A stretch of DNA of 29,229 bases from assembly GCA_934167225.1 (NCBI GenBank), contig CAKPLD010000011.1:1-29229 (forward strand), read 5' to 3'. The stretch's first letter is position 1. Each line of letters begins with the position of its first letter. Below, in pieces: positions 7,113-15,704 of the stretch. The position numbers were made by a program, and so were the translations under genes. The notes beneath the pieces were generated by a model that was not told the origin of the DNA, did not search any database, and was given only the letters and a program-made list of their open reading frames with translations. This DNA is from an uncultured Clostridia bacterium. GTDB lineage: Bacteria > Bacillota > Clostridia > TANB77 > CAG-508.

Positions 7113-7721
7113 ATGAGCGAATATGAAATAAGAGAACCTATACAAAAAAGGTCAATTGAGAAAAAAGAAAAAATTATCGAATCTGGTTTTGAGTTAATTT
7201 GTGAGAAAGGATATTATAACACAAATACCGCCGAAATTGCAAAAAATGCAGGCGTTTCTACAGGAATAGTTTACCAGTATTTTAAGGATAAACATGATAT
7301 TCTTATTGAGGCTTTGAAAAAATATGCAGATAATATTTTTTATCCAATGCTTAATATTCCTTCAAAGGATTTTGACAAAAATAATTTAGATAAACTGATA
7401 AGAAAAATGATTGATAGTTTTGTTCAAAACCATAAGCTTTCCAAGTCTGCCCATGAGGAAATTATGGCTATGGCTCATTTAGATGAAGAGGTTGCTTTTC
7501 ATTTTCATAAAAGAGAAATGGAAATGACTGAAAAAATTTATGACCTTTTGGTAACTAATGGTTTTGATAATAAAAATTTAATGGAAAAAGTTCATGTTTG
7601 TATTGGTCTAATTGATAATTTGTGTCATGAAATTGTTTATCATATGCATGATAGACTTAATTATGATGTGATGACTTGTATTTGTGTTAATACAATTGTT
7701 TGTGTGCTAAAAACAGATTAG
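7113..7721 (+). CDS. TetR/AcrR-family transcriptional regulator
   Basis: A 202-residue repressor. The N-terminal helix-turn-helix spans about residues 18-62 (KIIESGFELICEKGYYNTNT, then AEIAKNAGVSTGIVYQYFKDK), the classic TetR DNA-binding domain. The C-terminal three-quarters is the variable helical ligand and dimer domain. ATG at 7113 follows AGGAGGATTT. It is oriented away from the ABC exporter operon at 4.7-5.4 kb and shares dyad sequence with that operon's promoter, so it very probably controls the exporter, as TetR genes usually control a divergent efflux pump. About 1.6 kb of toxin-antitoxin and IS DNA now separates them. Ligand unknown. Confidence 0.93.
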   Translation: MSEYEIREPIQKRSIEKKEKIIESGFELICEKGYYNTNTAEIAKNAGVSTGIVYQYFKDKHDILIEALKKYADNIFYPMLNIPSKDFDKNNLDKLIRKMIDSFVQNHKLSKSAHEEIMAMAHLDEEVAFHFHKREMEMTEKIYDLLVTNGFDNKNLMEKVHVCIGLIDNLCHEIVYHMHDRLNYDVMTCICVNTIVCVLKTD

Positions 7722-7756
7722 CTTTTTACTTACAAAAAGCTAATCTGTTTTATCTT
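7711..7756 (+). terminator. tetR terminator
   Basis: A perfect 17-bp stem: 7711-7727 pairs with 7734-7750 around ACTTAC, followed by TTTTATCTTT. The stem starts inside the last codons of tetR. Confidence 0.9.
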
Positions 7757-7767
7757 TATTTTCATTA

Positions 7768-7956
7768 TTATCTCAAAAGCCAATTTGCTATATCATATAT
7801 TTGAACTCCCTCATACTGATAATCATCATGTTTTGTTCTTGCAATTATTACTTTAGGATATGCATCTTTTATTTGTAAAAGAGGTGTTACTTCTCTTTCC
7901 AATGTTTTTTCATATTCAATATTATCTGCAACTTGAATATAATTATAGCACATCAC
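7768..7956 (-). pseudogene. C-terminal remnant of a DUF4143-type AAA+ ATPase
   Basis: About 62 codons include NYIQVADNIEYEKTLEREV, TPLLQIKDAYPKVII and ending GVQIYDIANWLL. This is the typical C-terminal domain of large AAA ATPases with a DUF4143 tail (about 400 aa when intact). The ATPase domain and any proper start are missing; the frame upstream runs into a hairpin and another gene fragment. No ribosome site. It is a deletion scar rather than a working gene. Confidence 0.7.
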
Positions 7957-7966
7957 TTCCCAAAAA

Positions 7967-8173
7967 TCAATTTTTGTTAAAATTGGGAAGTCTATTTTCT
8001 TTTCTTAGCTCTTTAAATACTGTTCTTGCATTATGTGTTTTTCCTGCTTTATATTGTTCTTCGCTTTCTTCTAGCTTATCAGAAACTGCATTTAAAAATA
8101 CTTTATTTCTTATTCCTCCACATACACCCTCTATCTTTTTTCCTTGTTCTATTTTATATAATCTTTTTTTCAT
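7967..8173 (-). CDS. Chimeric small protein: PspC-like head, antitoxin-like tail
   Basis: 68 residues. The first 20 (MKKRLYKIEQGKKIEGVCGG) match the start of PspC-domain envelope-stress proteins, but the membrane helix that should follow is absent. From about residue 27 the sequence FLNAVSDKLEESEEQYKAGK continues with THNARTVFKELRKE, which resembles the C-terminal end of small antitoxin-type proteins. GAAGGGAAG eight bases before the ATG is a sound ribosome site, and the gene follows dgkA by 23 bases. It is probably a deletion junction that joined two genes in frame. Whether the product functions is unknown. Confidence 0.55.
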   Translation of the reverse strand: MKKRLYKIEQGKKIEGVCGGIRNKVFLNAVSDKLEESEEQYKAGKTHNARTVFKELRKENRLPNFNKN

Positions 8174-8196
8174 ATTTAATTCTTCCCTTCTTTTTA

Positions 8197-8574
8197 TTAA
8201 AATATTTTAGGCACAAAAATTATTAATCCACATATTACTGCTCCTATTGCAAACACTAAAACTGCTCCAGCTGAAACATCTTTTGCAATTTTTGCTTTTT
8301 CATTTTTATATGGCATTACAATATCTATAACTGTTTCAATTGCCGTGTTTAATAATTCTCCACCTATTACCATTGCAAAACATAGTACACAAATAATCCA
8401 TTCTAACTTATTAATTTTTAATAAAATTCCTGCAACAATAACTAAAATCATTACAAATATATGTATTTTCATATTTCTTTCAGTTTTAAATGCTTCACAT
8501 ATCCCTTCAATTGCATATTTAAAACTATTAATTAACTTTTTTGATTTTATCTTAAACTTTTTTTCCTCATTCAT
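8197..8574 (-). CDS. dgkA: Diacylglycerol/undecaprenol kinase
   Basis: A 125-residue membrane kinase with three helices (about residues 33-50, 56-75 and 100-120). It has the family signature GGELLNTAIETVID, which holds the catalytic Glu and the Asn-Thr metal/ATP contacts, and an amphipathic N-terminus NSFKYAIEGICEAFKTERN. In Gram-positives this family mainly phosphorylates undecaprenol, feeding the lipid carrier of cell-wall synthesis. It lies 20 bases below tag and above the PspC-like chimera in a leftward run. Full length. Confidence 0.95.
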   Translation of the reverse strand: MNEEKKFKIKSKKLINSFKYAIEGICEAFKTERNMKIHIFVMILVIVAGILLKINKLEWIICVLCFAMVIGGELLNTAIETVIDIVMPYKNEKAKIAKDVSAGAVLVFAIGAVICGLIIFVPKIF

Positions 8575-8594
8575 TTCATTTTTTCCTTTAAACT

Positions 8595-9155
8595 TTAACT
8601 ATTAACTTCCTTTTTATATAAATAACACTCTTTGTCATGAGAATAAATAACACCTATTGCCTGCAAATATGAATATATTATTGTACTTCCAACAAACTTC
8701 ATTCCTCTTTTTTGCAAATCTTTTGAAATTAAATCTGATAACTTAGATGTTTTTTTATCAATTTCATAAAAAGTTTTGTCTTTTGTAAATATCTTTATAT
8801 AGTTATAAAACGTCCCAAATTCCTCTTGTATATTTTTGAAAATTTTAGAATTATTTATGCTTGCTTTTATCTTTAATTTATTTCTTATTATTTTCTCATT
8901 GGACAATAATTGTTCAATTTTTTTATTATTATATTTACATATTTTATCAATATCAAAATTATCATATGCTTTACTAAAATCTTCTCTCTTATTTAGCACG
9001 CACTCCCAAGAAAGTCCGGCCTGAAAAGACTCTAGTATAAGCATTTTGTACAAATATTCATCGTCAAAATTTGGTTTGCACCATTCTTCATCATGATATT
9101 TTACATATAATGGATTTTTCAAATTACACCATTTGCATCTAACTTTTTCCGGCAT
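8595..9155 (-). CDS. tag: DNA-3-methyladenine glycosylase I
   Basis: A 186-residue base-excision repair enzyme that removes 3-methyladenine. Diagnostic blocks: RCKWCN near residue 7, YHDEEW near 20, ESFQAGLSW near 42-50, and GMKFVGSTIIYSYLQAIG followed by HDKEC near the end. The first Cys, the His of YHDEEW, and the final His and Cys form the family's structural zinc site. ATG at 9155 follows GAGGAGTTAGTA. Located with a Y-family polymerase gene set, suggesting a repair neighbourhood, though it may have its own transcript. Confidence 0.96.
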   Translation of the reverse strand: MPEKVRCKWCNLKNPLYVKYHDEEWCKPNFDDEYLYKMLILESFQAGLSWECVLNKREDFSKAYDNFDIDKICKYNNKKIEQLLSNEKIIRNKLKIKASINNSKIFKNIQEEFGTFYNYIKIFTKDKTFYEIDKKTSKLSDLISKDLQKRGMKFVGSTIIYSYLQAIGVIYSHDKECYLYKKEVNS

Positions 9156-9172
9156 TACTAACTCCTCTTTAT

Positions 9173-9256
9173 TTAGTTTACTTTATTTTCTACTTTATTA
9201 TTCATTGCATCTTCTAAAGTTTTAGTATCAATATCATCTATTTTTTTACAACTCAT
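9173..9256 (-). CDS. Possible 27-codon ORF overlapping the preceding gene
   Basis: MSCKKIDDIDTKTLEDAMNN and then KVENKVN. The ATG overlaps the end of the 95-residue gene and there is no clear ribosome site. The codon pattern looks protein-like but no family is recognised. Translation could be by coupling; equally it may be chance. Confidence 0.25.
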   Translation of the reverse strand: MSCKKIDDIDTKTLEDAMNNKVENKVN

Positions 9257-9533
9257 ATATATTAGCTTTCACAATAATTTTCTGAATTTTACTCTTATCA
9301 TCCAAAGATATTTCCCACAAACTGCCACAAATACTTCTTTTAATTTTATATTCTCTAGTCGGCTCGCCTATAAGTTTATTTAATTGTTTTTGCAAATTCA
9401 CCTTATTTGTATAAATACATAATTTGTTTTCTTTATATAAAACATTTATTGTAGTTTCCACTTCTTCCTTTGCTGGTTCTTTATATGTTTTTTTTATATC
9501 ATTCTTCAATTTTTTCTTCGTACTCGATGCCAT
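9246..9533 (-). CDS. Small protein of the Y-polymerase operon, unknown function
   Basis: 95 residues, lysine-rich N-terminus, then NVLYKENKLCIYTNKVNLQK, an REYKIKRSICGSLWEISLDD block and a strand-rich end. I do not recognise a named family. It overlaps the end of the YolD-like gene by 35 bases in another frame and reads in the same direction, so translational coupling is likely. Membership of the polymerase-YolD operon suggests a role linked to DNA damage tolerance, which is inference only. Confidence 0.6.
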   Translation of the reverse strand: MASSTKKKLKNDIKKTYKEPAKEEVETTINVLYKENKLCIYTNKVNLQKQLNKLIGEPTREYKIKRSICGSLWEISLDDKSKIQKIIVKANIYEL

Positions 9534-9717
9534 TTCCTAACTCTCTTTCTTCAATACTAATTTTTGCCATTTTTTCAATCTCATTTTCATATCCTGTAAG
9601 TGCTGCGAATGCCCCAAATTGTGCAGCTCGTGCCTCTAATGACATCTGCGGATGTTTTTTGGATATGTGATGAGGTAAATTTATAATATCTTTATATTCT
9701 TCTATTTTTCTCCTCAT
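9499..9717 (-). CDS. YolD-like protein
   Basis: 72 residues: DIINLPHHISKKHPQMSLEA then RAAQFGAFAALTGYENEI. The PHHxSxxHPxMS...RAAQFxxFxALTGY block is the conserved core of YolD-like proteins found beside Y-family polymerases (UvrX/YqjW-type) in Firmicutes. By that association it may modulate the polymerase. It lies 15 bases below the polymerase stop and ends with TGA, one of the few A/T-rich genes here to do so. Confidence 0.82.
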   Translation of the reverse strand: MRRKIEEYKDIINLPHHISKKHPQMSLEARAAQFGAFAALTGYENEIEKMAKISIEERELGNGIEYEEKIEE

Positions 9718-9732
9718 TAATATATTCTCCTT

Positions 9733-11224
9733 TTATTCGCTATGTCCTCCTACTTGTCCATTCCTTTCTATTGTTGTTCCTCCTTCTATTAAGTTCATTC
9801 CTTTTAATATTGCGTTTTTTCCATATTTCTTTTTTATATTAATCATTGTATATTGCAAATTTTTTTCTTTTTCCTCTTGTCTTCTTTTTTTATTGATTTC
9901 TTCATAATTTGTAAATAAATCTATTTGTTCAAATATATTGTTTTTATTTGCATCTTCTTCTCTTATTACCTTGTTTGCTGTTAAGTTTATTCTTCTTGTA
10001 AGAAGTTTTTCATTTATAATTTGATCATATAATTTAGTAACTGCTTCCATTATTAATTTTGTTGATGATGTTTTATGATCCAAATTTATTGTTCCATGTG
10101 CATGTTTAGGTACTTTTCTTCCATATCTGTCTTCTGTTATTTCTCCTTTGTAATTTTTTCGTATTTCTTCGTTTTTTAAGTTTTCTACATCATACCCTAT
10201 TGTTAACACTAATTGGTTTGTAACTAGCTTTTTTTCTACTAAATCTAGTGCTAGTAACTCGGTCATTTCTTTTACTATTAATTTTGTTTTTTCATAATCA
10301 TATGGACAGTGTAAAACTTGACCAGAACTTATGCTATTGAATTCTGGTTTATATGATTTTATTTCTTTTATTGTACATGGCTCATATCCCCATGCATGGT
10401 CTATTAGTAGTTCTGCATTTATTCCGAATAATTTATATAGCAATTCTTCATTTTCTATAGATGTTCTTGCCACATCTCCCATTGTGTATATTCCATGTTT
10501 TTCTAGCTTTTTGCTATATCCTTTTCCTACTCTCCAAAAGTCTGTTATTGGTGTATGTGTCCATAATAATTTTCTATATGTCATTTCATCTAGTCCTGCT
10601 ATTCTTACTCCATTTTTGTCCGGCTTTATATGTTTTGCAACTATGTCCATTGCTACTTTACATAAGTATAAATTTGTTCCTATTCCTGCTGTTGCTGTTA
10701 TTCCTGTTGTTTTGTATACATCTTGAATTACTTTTGTTACTAGGTCTTTTGCTCTCATTTTGTATATTTTTAAGTATGGCGTGATGTCGCAAAATATTTC
10801 GTCTATGGAATATACGTATATGTCCTCTTCTGAAAAATATTTTAGATATATATTGTATATTTTTGTACTGTATTTCATGTAAAAGGCCATTCTTGGCTTT
10901 GCTATTATATAGTCTAGCTCTAATTTTAGATTTTTTCTTAGTTCTATTTCATCGCAAGATTTACCTTCGAATTGTAAACCTCCTATTTTTCTTCTTCTTT
11001 CGAAATTTATTTGGTTTACTTTTTGTATTACTTCATATAGTCTTACTCTTCCGTGGTATTCTGTATTTTTTTAATGATGGACTTACTGCTAAGCATATTG
11101 TTTTGGATGTTCTCGTTTCATCTGCTACTACTAGATTTATTGTGTTTGGGTCTAGGCCTCTTTCTCTGCATTCTACTGATGCATAAAAGCTTTTTAGGTC
11201 TATTGATACATATATTTTGTTCAC
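9733..11224 (-). CDS. Y-family DNA polymerase, interrupted by a +1 frame change at a CGG codon
   Basis: A translesion polymerase of the UmuC/DinB class, about 495 residues when the frame is joined. The N-terminal part has IYVSIDLKSFYASVECRERG, with catalytic Asp9 and the SFYASVE signature. The frame then breaks at 11053 after Ile-Pro: CCA-C-GGA. Dropping the C gives IPGRVRLYEV, the expected continuation, and the frame stays open through AKPRMAFYMKYS and YSIDE (Asp141, Glu142, the other catalytic acids) to TAA at 9733. Without the shift the product ends six codons later at TGA (11033). I prefer GTG 11224 because GAGGTGA lies five bases upstream; GTG 11233 is inside that site. First gene of an operon with the YolD-like gene. 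Either a pseudogene, a sequence error or a programmed shift. Confidence 0.9.
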
Positions 11225-11248
11225 AAGTCTCACCTCAATTTCTGGTAT

Positions 11249-11288
11249 AATATATCATATCTTTTGTGTTTTGTCAAATGTTTGTTTG
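11249..11288 (-). promoter_or_regulatory. Y-polymerase promoter with possible LexA (SOS) box
   Basis: Minus strand: TTGACA (11277-11272), 17 bases, TATATT (11254-11249). Overlapping -35 is CAAACAAACATTTG (11288-11275). It matches 12 of 14 positions of the Bacillus-type LexA box CGAACRNRYGTTYG, the two differences being the symmetric G-to-A pair. Induction by DNA damage would suit a translesion polymerase. Confidence 0.5.
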
Positions 11289-11289
11289 G

Positions 11290-11318
11290 TTGACATTTTT
11301 AGATTTTAGTTGTATACT
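11290..11318 (+). promoter_or_regulatory. Promoter of the orphan gene at 11353
   Basis: TTGACA (11290-11295), 17 bases, TATACT (11313-11318). Back to back with the polymerase promoter; the two -35 boxes are 12 bases apart. Confidence 0.75.
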
Positions 11319-11352
11319 ATATGTAAATTTTTTTTATAGGAGGGGTAATAGT

Positions 11353-11604
11353 ATGTTAGATTTTGTATTCGTATCAAGCATACACGAAGACCCTAACCAC
11401 CGGTTAGCCATTTACTACGCAAAAGATGAAACTACACTCTACCTGAATACTTCAGAGCTATACGGTAATATGAAGTATTCCTGCGAATTCGCTGGTTTCT
11501 TTAGGCGTTTAGTACATGCCAAACCGGATACATCAATTTTGTGGTCCCCGGCTGTTGATGTAATCATCAAACGTATTGAGGACTTCAATAGGCTGGATTA
11601 TTAA
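11353..11604 (+). CDS. Orphan protein of 83 aa, higher G+C
   Basis: MLDFVFVSSIHEDPNHRLAI then YYAKDETTLYLNTSELYG and a C-terminal AVDVIIKRIEDFNRL. No family recognised; soluble and mixed in composition, with no signal peptide or membrane helix. ATG at 11353 follows AGGAGGGG at good spacing. It has its own consensus promoter and a 16-bp stem terminator. Base composition and codons (CGG, CTG, GAC, ACC) differ sharply from the A/T-rich genes on both sides. One of five such units in the window, hence probably horizontally acquired. Confidence 0.75.
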   Translation: MLDFVFVSSIHEDPNHRLAIYYAKDETTLYLNTSELYGNMKYSCEFAGFFRRLVHAKPDTSILWSPAVDVIIKRIEDFNRLDY

Positions 11605-11614
11605 AAGTCCACTA

Positions 11615-11658
11615 AGAGAGCATAGATTTTTTTATAAAATCTATGCTCTCTACTTTTT
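11615..11658 (+). terminator. Terminator of the orphan gene at 11353
   Basis: Perfect 16-bp stem: 11615-11630 pairs with 11636-11651 around TTTAT, followed by ACTTTTTTC. Confidence 0.9.
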
Positions 11659-11700
11659 TCATGCTTTCTCTAGCAACATCTAACAATCTTCATTATTCCC

Positions 11701-11796
11701 TCAAATAATGACTTTTATATATAATAATTTAGTATAACCTCTTTCTGCTAAATCCACTACGTCAGTAATATTTAAAATATCTTTTTTCCAAAACAT
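11701..11796 (-). CDS. Possible 31-codon ORF below addA
   Basis: MFWKKDILNITDVVDLAERG then YTKLLYIKVII. It follows addA by 10 bases. GGAG abuts the ATG with no spacing, so initiation is doubtful. Could be a decayed gene end. Nothing else is visible between the addA stop and the orphan terminator. Confidence 0.2.
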   Translation of the reverse strand: MFWKKDILNITDVVDLAERGYTKLLYIKVII

Positions 11797-11806
11797 CTCC
11801 ACGTAA

Positions 11807-14800
11807 CTATTTTACCAATATCTCTCTCCCCAACCCAGTAGAATAAATCCAAACTCTATCAACATTCCTATTCAATCCATTCTCCAAAGCCTCTTTATAA
11901 AGCATAAGTTGAGGTTTGTGCTTACTTATAAGCTCTAATTTTGCATCATTCTCATCTTGACTCACAAAATCTGTTTTATAGTCTAACAACACAAGTTCAT
12001 CATTTTTAGTAATATAATATAAATCTATAATTCCCTGAACCAAAATATTTTCATCCAAAGTAGTATCCATTACATCTTTTGCAGGAACATTAATATAAAA
12101 AGCCTCTTCCTTGTGGCATTCTTTTGCTTCTTTTAATTCATTCCAAATATTAGATTGTGTAAACTTAAAAATAACCCATGGGTTTATAGCTTCTTTCTCT
12201 TTAGAAGTTATAATCTCTCTTGTTTCCAAGTCATCTATCAGAGCTTTTACATCATCTAAACTATAATCTCTACTAAAATCTAAATTTTTCATACACAAAT
12301 GAACCAATGTACCACGTTTTGCTGGGGTAATTTGCTCCTCTTTAGTACCAACCAAAAACTTAGGCTTAGGTAGCTCTATTTCCTTTTCTTCTGCCTCTTC
12401 ATCTTTTAGAGTTTTTGTTTCAAATGGCTCCAAAACTACATTTTTATGAACAATATTTGTAACAGATTCTTTAGTAGGGATATCACTTAAGCCTTTATAC
12501 TTATATTCAAATGCCAATTGATTTTTCAAATTTAAAACTTCTTCATCTTTTATATTTTGAGAATTTTCCTCCAATATTTTAAATATATCTACCTGATTTG
12601 CTTCTTCTTTTTTCATTGTTTTTAATACATCTTTTCTTTTTAATGTATTAATTTTTAAAATATCAGTTAAATTTTCACAATTATACATATAAACAAGTAA
12701 AATCCAGTCAATATATTTTTTATATTTTTTTATCAAAATAGGATTTATTTTTCCATTCTCCATTTTATAAATATCTACCAATTCCTGCATTTTTTCTTTA
12801 TTTTTTTGAAAATCTTTCTTAACTCCTGTAACATAAATTTTCTCTTTTGCCCTAGTTAAAGCAACATATAAAATACGCATTTCTTCTGATAAATTTTCTT
12901 CTAATAGTTTTTCTCTTAATGCTAATTTTGAAATTGTGTCATACTTAATTTGCCTATCATAATCAATATATTTTACGCCAATTCCAATTTTTTGATGCAT
13001 TAAAATATCACTATTTAGATCCATCATATTAAATCCTGAACCTGTACAAGATAAAAACACAACAGGAAATTCTAACCCCTTACTTTTATGGATACTCATT
13101 ATTCTAACAACATCTTCGTTTTCACCAATAAGTTTTGCAGAACCTAAATCTCCGCTTCCTATTCTTATTTTTTCTATAAAGTTTATAAAATTAAACAAAC
13201 CCTTAAATGAAGCACTTTCATATTGTTTTGCTCTTTCGAAAAGCATTTTCAAATTTGCAACTCTTAAGGCTCCGTTTGGCATTAATGCTACATAATTTAA
13301 AAAGCCTGTTTCTTCGTAAATTGACCAAATAAGTTCATCTAAATCCATATAACTATTTTTTTCTCTAAAATCCTCTATTTTATTTAAAAATACATCTATT
13401 TTTAGTTTAAGTTCTTCTGTTACAGATAGCCTAGATTTTAACATTGTAGTGTAAAAGTCATCGTTTTGGTCACACAATCTTATTTCTAACAAATCATCAT
13501 CTGTAAACATTCCTAAACTTGATAGCATTACATGTACAAGCGGAATATCTTGATATGGATTGTCTATAATTTTTAATAAATCCATTATCACCTGTATTTC
13601 ATAAGATCCTAAATATTCCTGAGATGTATCTGAATATACATTTATATTTAAATTTGTTAATTCCTTTTCAAATATATTTGCTTTGTTTTTAGTTGAACGT
13701 AAAAGTATTACTATATCTCTAAAACAGATATCTCTAAACTCTTCTTTTTTATTGTCATACACCTGAAATTTGCTATCTATTAATTTTCTTATTTTTTGTG
13801 CTACAAATTTTGCCTCTAATTCAATATCTTCTACCTTTTCTGTTTCTTCTAAATATTCATCTTGTACATTTTCTGTTCCATCAAAATTTTCTAAGGTTTG
13901 GTTATCGTCATCTTCTTCTGTAACATCTAATATATCAATTTCAGACACTAAATCTTCTTTGCCCTCTACGTATTTAGCCCCTAAATTCAAGTATTCTTCT
14001 TCTGTATAATTTATTTCTCCAATCTTTTTACCCATTATATTTTCAAATATTAAATTTGTAAAGTCAAGCACATTTTTTCTGCTTCTAAAGTTTTTAAAAA
14101 GCTTTATTTTCAAACCTTTTTCGTTTGCTTCGTTTTCACTGTAATTACTATATTTGCTTAAAAATAAATCTGGCATTGCTTGTCTAAATTTATAAATACT
14201 TTGTTTAACATCTCCAACCATGAAAATATTTTTTCCATTAGATATTGATGTTAAAATATATTCTTGCACCAAGTTACTATCTTGATATTCGTCAATTGCA
14301 ATTTCTATAAATTTTTCCTGATATTTTTTTGCAATTTCAGATGGAGTTTCATCATCTTTTACTAAGATTTTAAGTGCTAAATGCTCTACATCACTAAAAT
14401 CTACAATGTTTCTATCTTTTTTACTCTTTGAAAACTCCAAATCAAAATCTATTATTAATTTTTCTAGTTTTGATAAAACATCATACATTTCTATTAAGTC
14501 TTCATTTGCCATTTCGGAATTTGCTGTAAAAATTTTTGTTCTTTTTGCTTTAAAATCTTTTGTTACTTTATCTCTTAATGTCTTTGCCCTATCTTTTTCT
14601 GGATTGGTTATTTTTCTAGAAACTGGCCATTTTAAAAATTCCACATTATTTATTAAACTATATGCTTTATCCCATTTTTCCAAGTTTCCATATACCATTT
14701 CTAATTGGCTAATATCAGATGCAATTACCCTTTCGTATTGTTCTAGTTCACTTTCGACAGATAATCTTTTTTCTTCTGATTTTAGTTTTTTTATACAGTC

Positions 14801-15481
14801 TTCTACTTCCTCTTTCATATTTTGGAGCAAAATTTTTCCCCATTCTGTATTTGAAAAATCTTGCTTTGTATCTTGTATATTAAATTTTTCTACTTGCTCT
14901 TTTAACCATTTTAGTGGAAATGGGTTTGATTCTATATAGGTGTATATTCTTAAAATTATATCTTTTAGAGGTGAGTCATCTCTATATGATGTATATGTTT
15001 TTATTAATTTTTCAAAGTCTTGGTCATGTTTTTCGTATTTTTCTTCAAATAGCTTTTCTAATATTTCTTGTTTTAATAGATCTATTTCTGCTGTGTCTGC
15101 TATTCTAAAGTTGGGTGATATTTCTATTTCAAAAAAGTTGTTTTTTATTACATCTAAACAAAATGAGTCTATTGTGCAAATGTTAGCTTTGTTTAATAGT
15201 GTTATTTGCCTTTGAAGATGGTTTATTGTTTCTTCATCTTGTGGTTCTTCACCATCTATTATTTTATAAATTGATTTTAGTATTCTTTCTCTCATTTCTG
15301 AGGCAGCAGCATTTGTAAATGTTACTACTAATAGTCTATCTATGTCTATTTTTTCTTTTATTATTTTGTTTATTATTCTTTCTACTAGTACTGCTGTTTT
15401 CCCGCTTCCTGCTGCTGCTGCAACTAATATGTTGCTGTCTTTTTTATAGATTGCTTGTGATTGTTCGGCTGTCCAGTTCAT
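11807..15481 (-). CDS. addA: ATP-dependent helicase/nuclease subunit A (AddA)
   Basis: 1,224 residues, the usual AddA length. SF1A helicase: Walker A AAAAGSGKT (21-29), Walker B/motif II IAIDEYQDSN near 395, then MVGDVKQSIYKFRQA (motif III), LVHVMLSS, MSIHKSKGLEFPVVF (motif V) and EEMRILYVALTRAKEK (motif VI). The C-terminal RecB-type nuclease has GTLVHLCMKNL, GIIDLYY and LLDYKTD (about 1165), the PD-(D/E)XK core. With AddB it resects double-strand breaks to load RecA. ATG 15481 follows AAAGGAG. A 51-codon gene lies just upstream. addB, normally directly upstream, is not in this window. Confidence 0.97.
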   Translation of the reverse strand: MNWTAEQSQAIYKKDSNILVAAAAGSGKTAVLVERIINKIIKEKIDIDRLLVVTFTNAAASEMRERILKSIYKIIDGEEPQDEETINHLQRQITLLNKANICTIDSFCLDVIKNNFFEIEISPNFRIADTAEIDLLKQEILEKLFEEKYEKHDQDFEKLIKTYTSYRDDSPLKDIILRIYTYIESNPFPLKWLKEQVEKFNIQDTKQDFSNTEWGKILLQNMKEEVEDCIKKLKSEEKRLSVESELEQYERVIASDISQLEMVYGNLEKWDKAYSLINNVEFLKWPVSRKITNPEKDRAKTLRDKVTKDFKAKRTKIFTANSEMANEDLIEMYDVLSKLEKLIIDFDLEFSKSKKDRNIVDFSDVEHLALKILVKDDETPSEIAKKYQEKFIEIAIDEYQDSNLVQEYILTSISNGKNIFMVGDVKQSIYKFRQAMPDLFLSKYSNYSENEANEKGLKIKLFKNFRSRKNVLDFTNLIFENIMGKKIGEINYTEEEYLNLGAKYVEGKEDLVSEIDILDVTEEDDDNQTLENFDGTENVQDEYLEETEKVEDIELEAKFVAQKIRKLIDSKFQVYDNKKEEFRDICFRDIVILLRSTKNKANIFEKELTNLNINVYSDTSQEYLGSYEIQVIMDLLKIIDNPYQDIPLVHVMLSSLGMFTDDDLLEIRLCDQNDDFYTTMLKSRLSVTEELKLKIDVFLNKIEDFREKNSYMDLDELIWSIYEETGFLNYVALMPNGALRVANLKMLFERAKQYESASFKGLFNFINFIEKIRIGSGDLGSAKLIGENEDVVRIMSIHKSKGLEFPVVFLSCTGSGFNMMDLNSDILMHQKIGIGVKYIDYDRQIKYDTISKLALREKLLEENLSEEMRILYVALTRAKEKIYVTGVKKDFQKNKEKMQELVDIYKMENGKINPILIKKYKKYIDWILLVYMYNCENLTDILKINTLKRKDVLKTMKKEEANQVDIFKILEENSQNIKDEEVLNLKNQLAFEYKYKGLSDIPTKESVTNIVHKNVVLEPFETKTLKDEEAEEKEIELPKPKFLVGTKEEQITPAKRGTLVHLCMKNLDFSRDYSLDDVKALIDDLETREIITSKEKEAINPWVIFKFTQSNIWNELKEAKECHKEEAFYINVPAKDVMDTTLDENILVQGIIDLYYITKNDELVLLDYKTDFVSQDENDAKLELISKHKPQLMLYKEALENGLNRNVDRVWIYSTGLGREILVK

Positions 15482-15499
15482 TTTTGCTCCTTTCTTTTT

Positions 15500-15655
15500 T
15501 TATATTTCTACTATTACGTCGACTCCTTGGAAGTATATTTTTTGGTATTCTTTTTCTTTTAACTCTGGTGGGATTTCTTCTGTTTTTCCTTGGTAGAGTA
15601 TTTGGTCATTTTGTTTTATTGTTATGTTTAGTAGGCGTAGTTCTTTTATTTTCAT
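15500..15655 (-). CDS. Small protein co-transcribed with addA
   Basis: 51 residues beginning MKIKELRLLNITIKQNDQIL and ending KIYFQGVDVIVEI; likely a small beta-rich protein. It stops 18 bases before addA. I chose the ATG at 15655; an in-frame start at 15688 adds a lysine-rich leader with no better ribosome site. No family recognised. Its place in the addA transcript hints at a repair-linked or simply hitchhiking role. Confidence 0.6.
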   Translation of the reverse strand: MKIKELRLLNITIKQNDQILYQGKTEEIPPELKEKEYQKIYFQGVDVIVEI

Positions 15656-15704
15656 TTTTTCACTTTCTTTCTTTTTTATTTTTGTCAATCTTTTTTGTAA
15701 ATGT

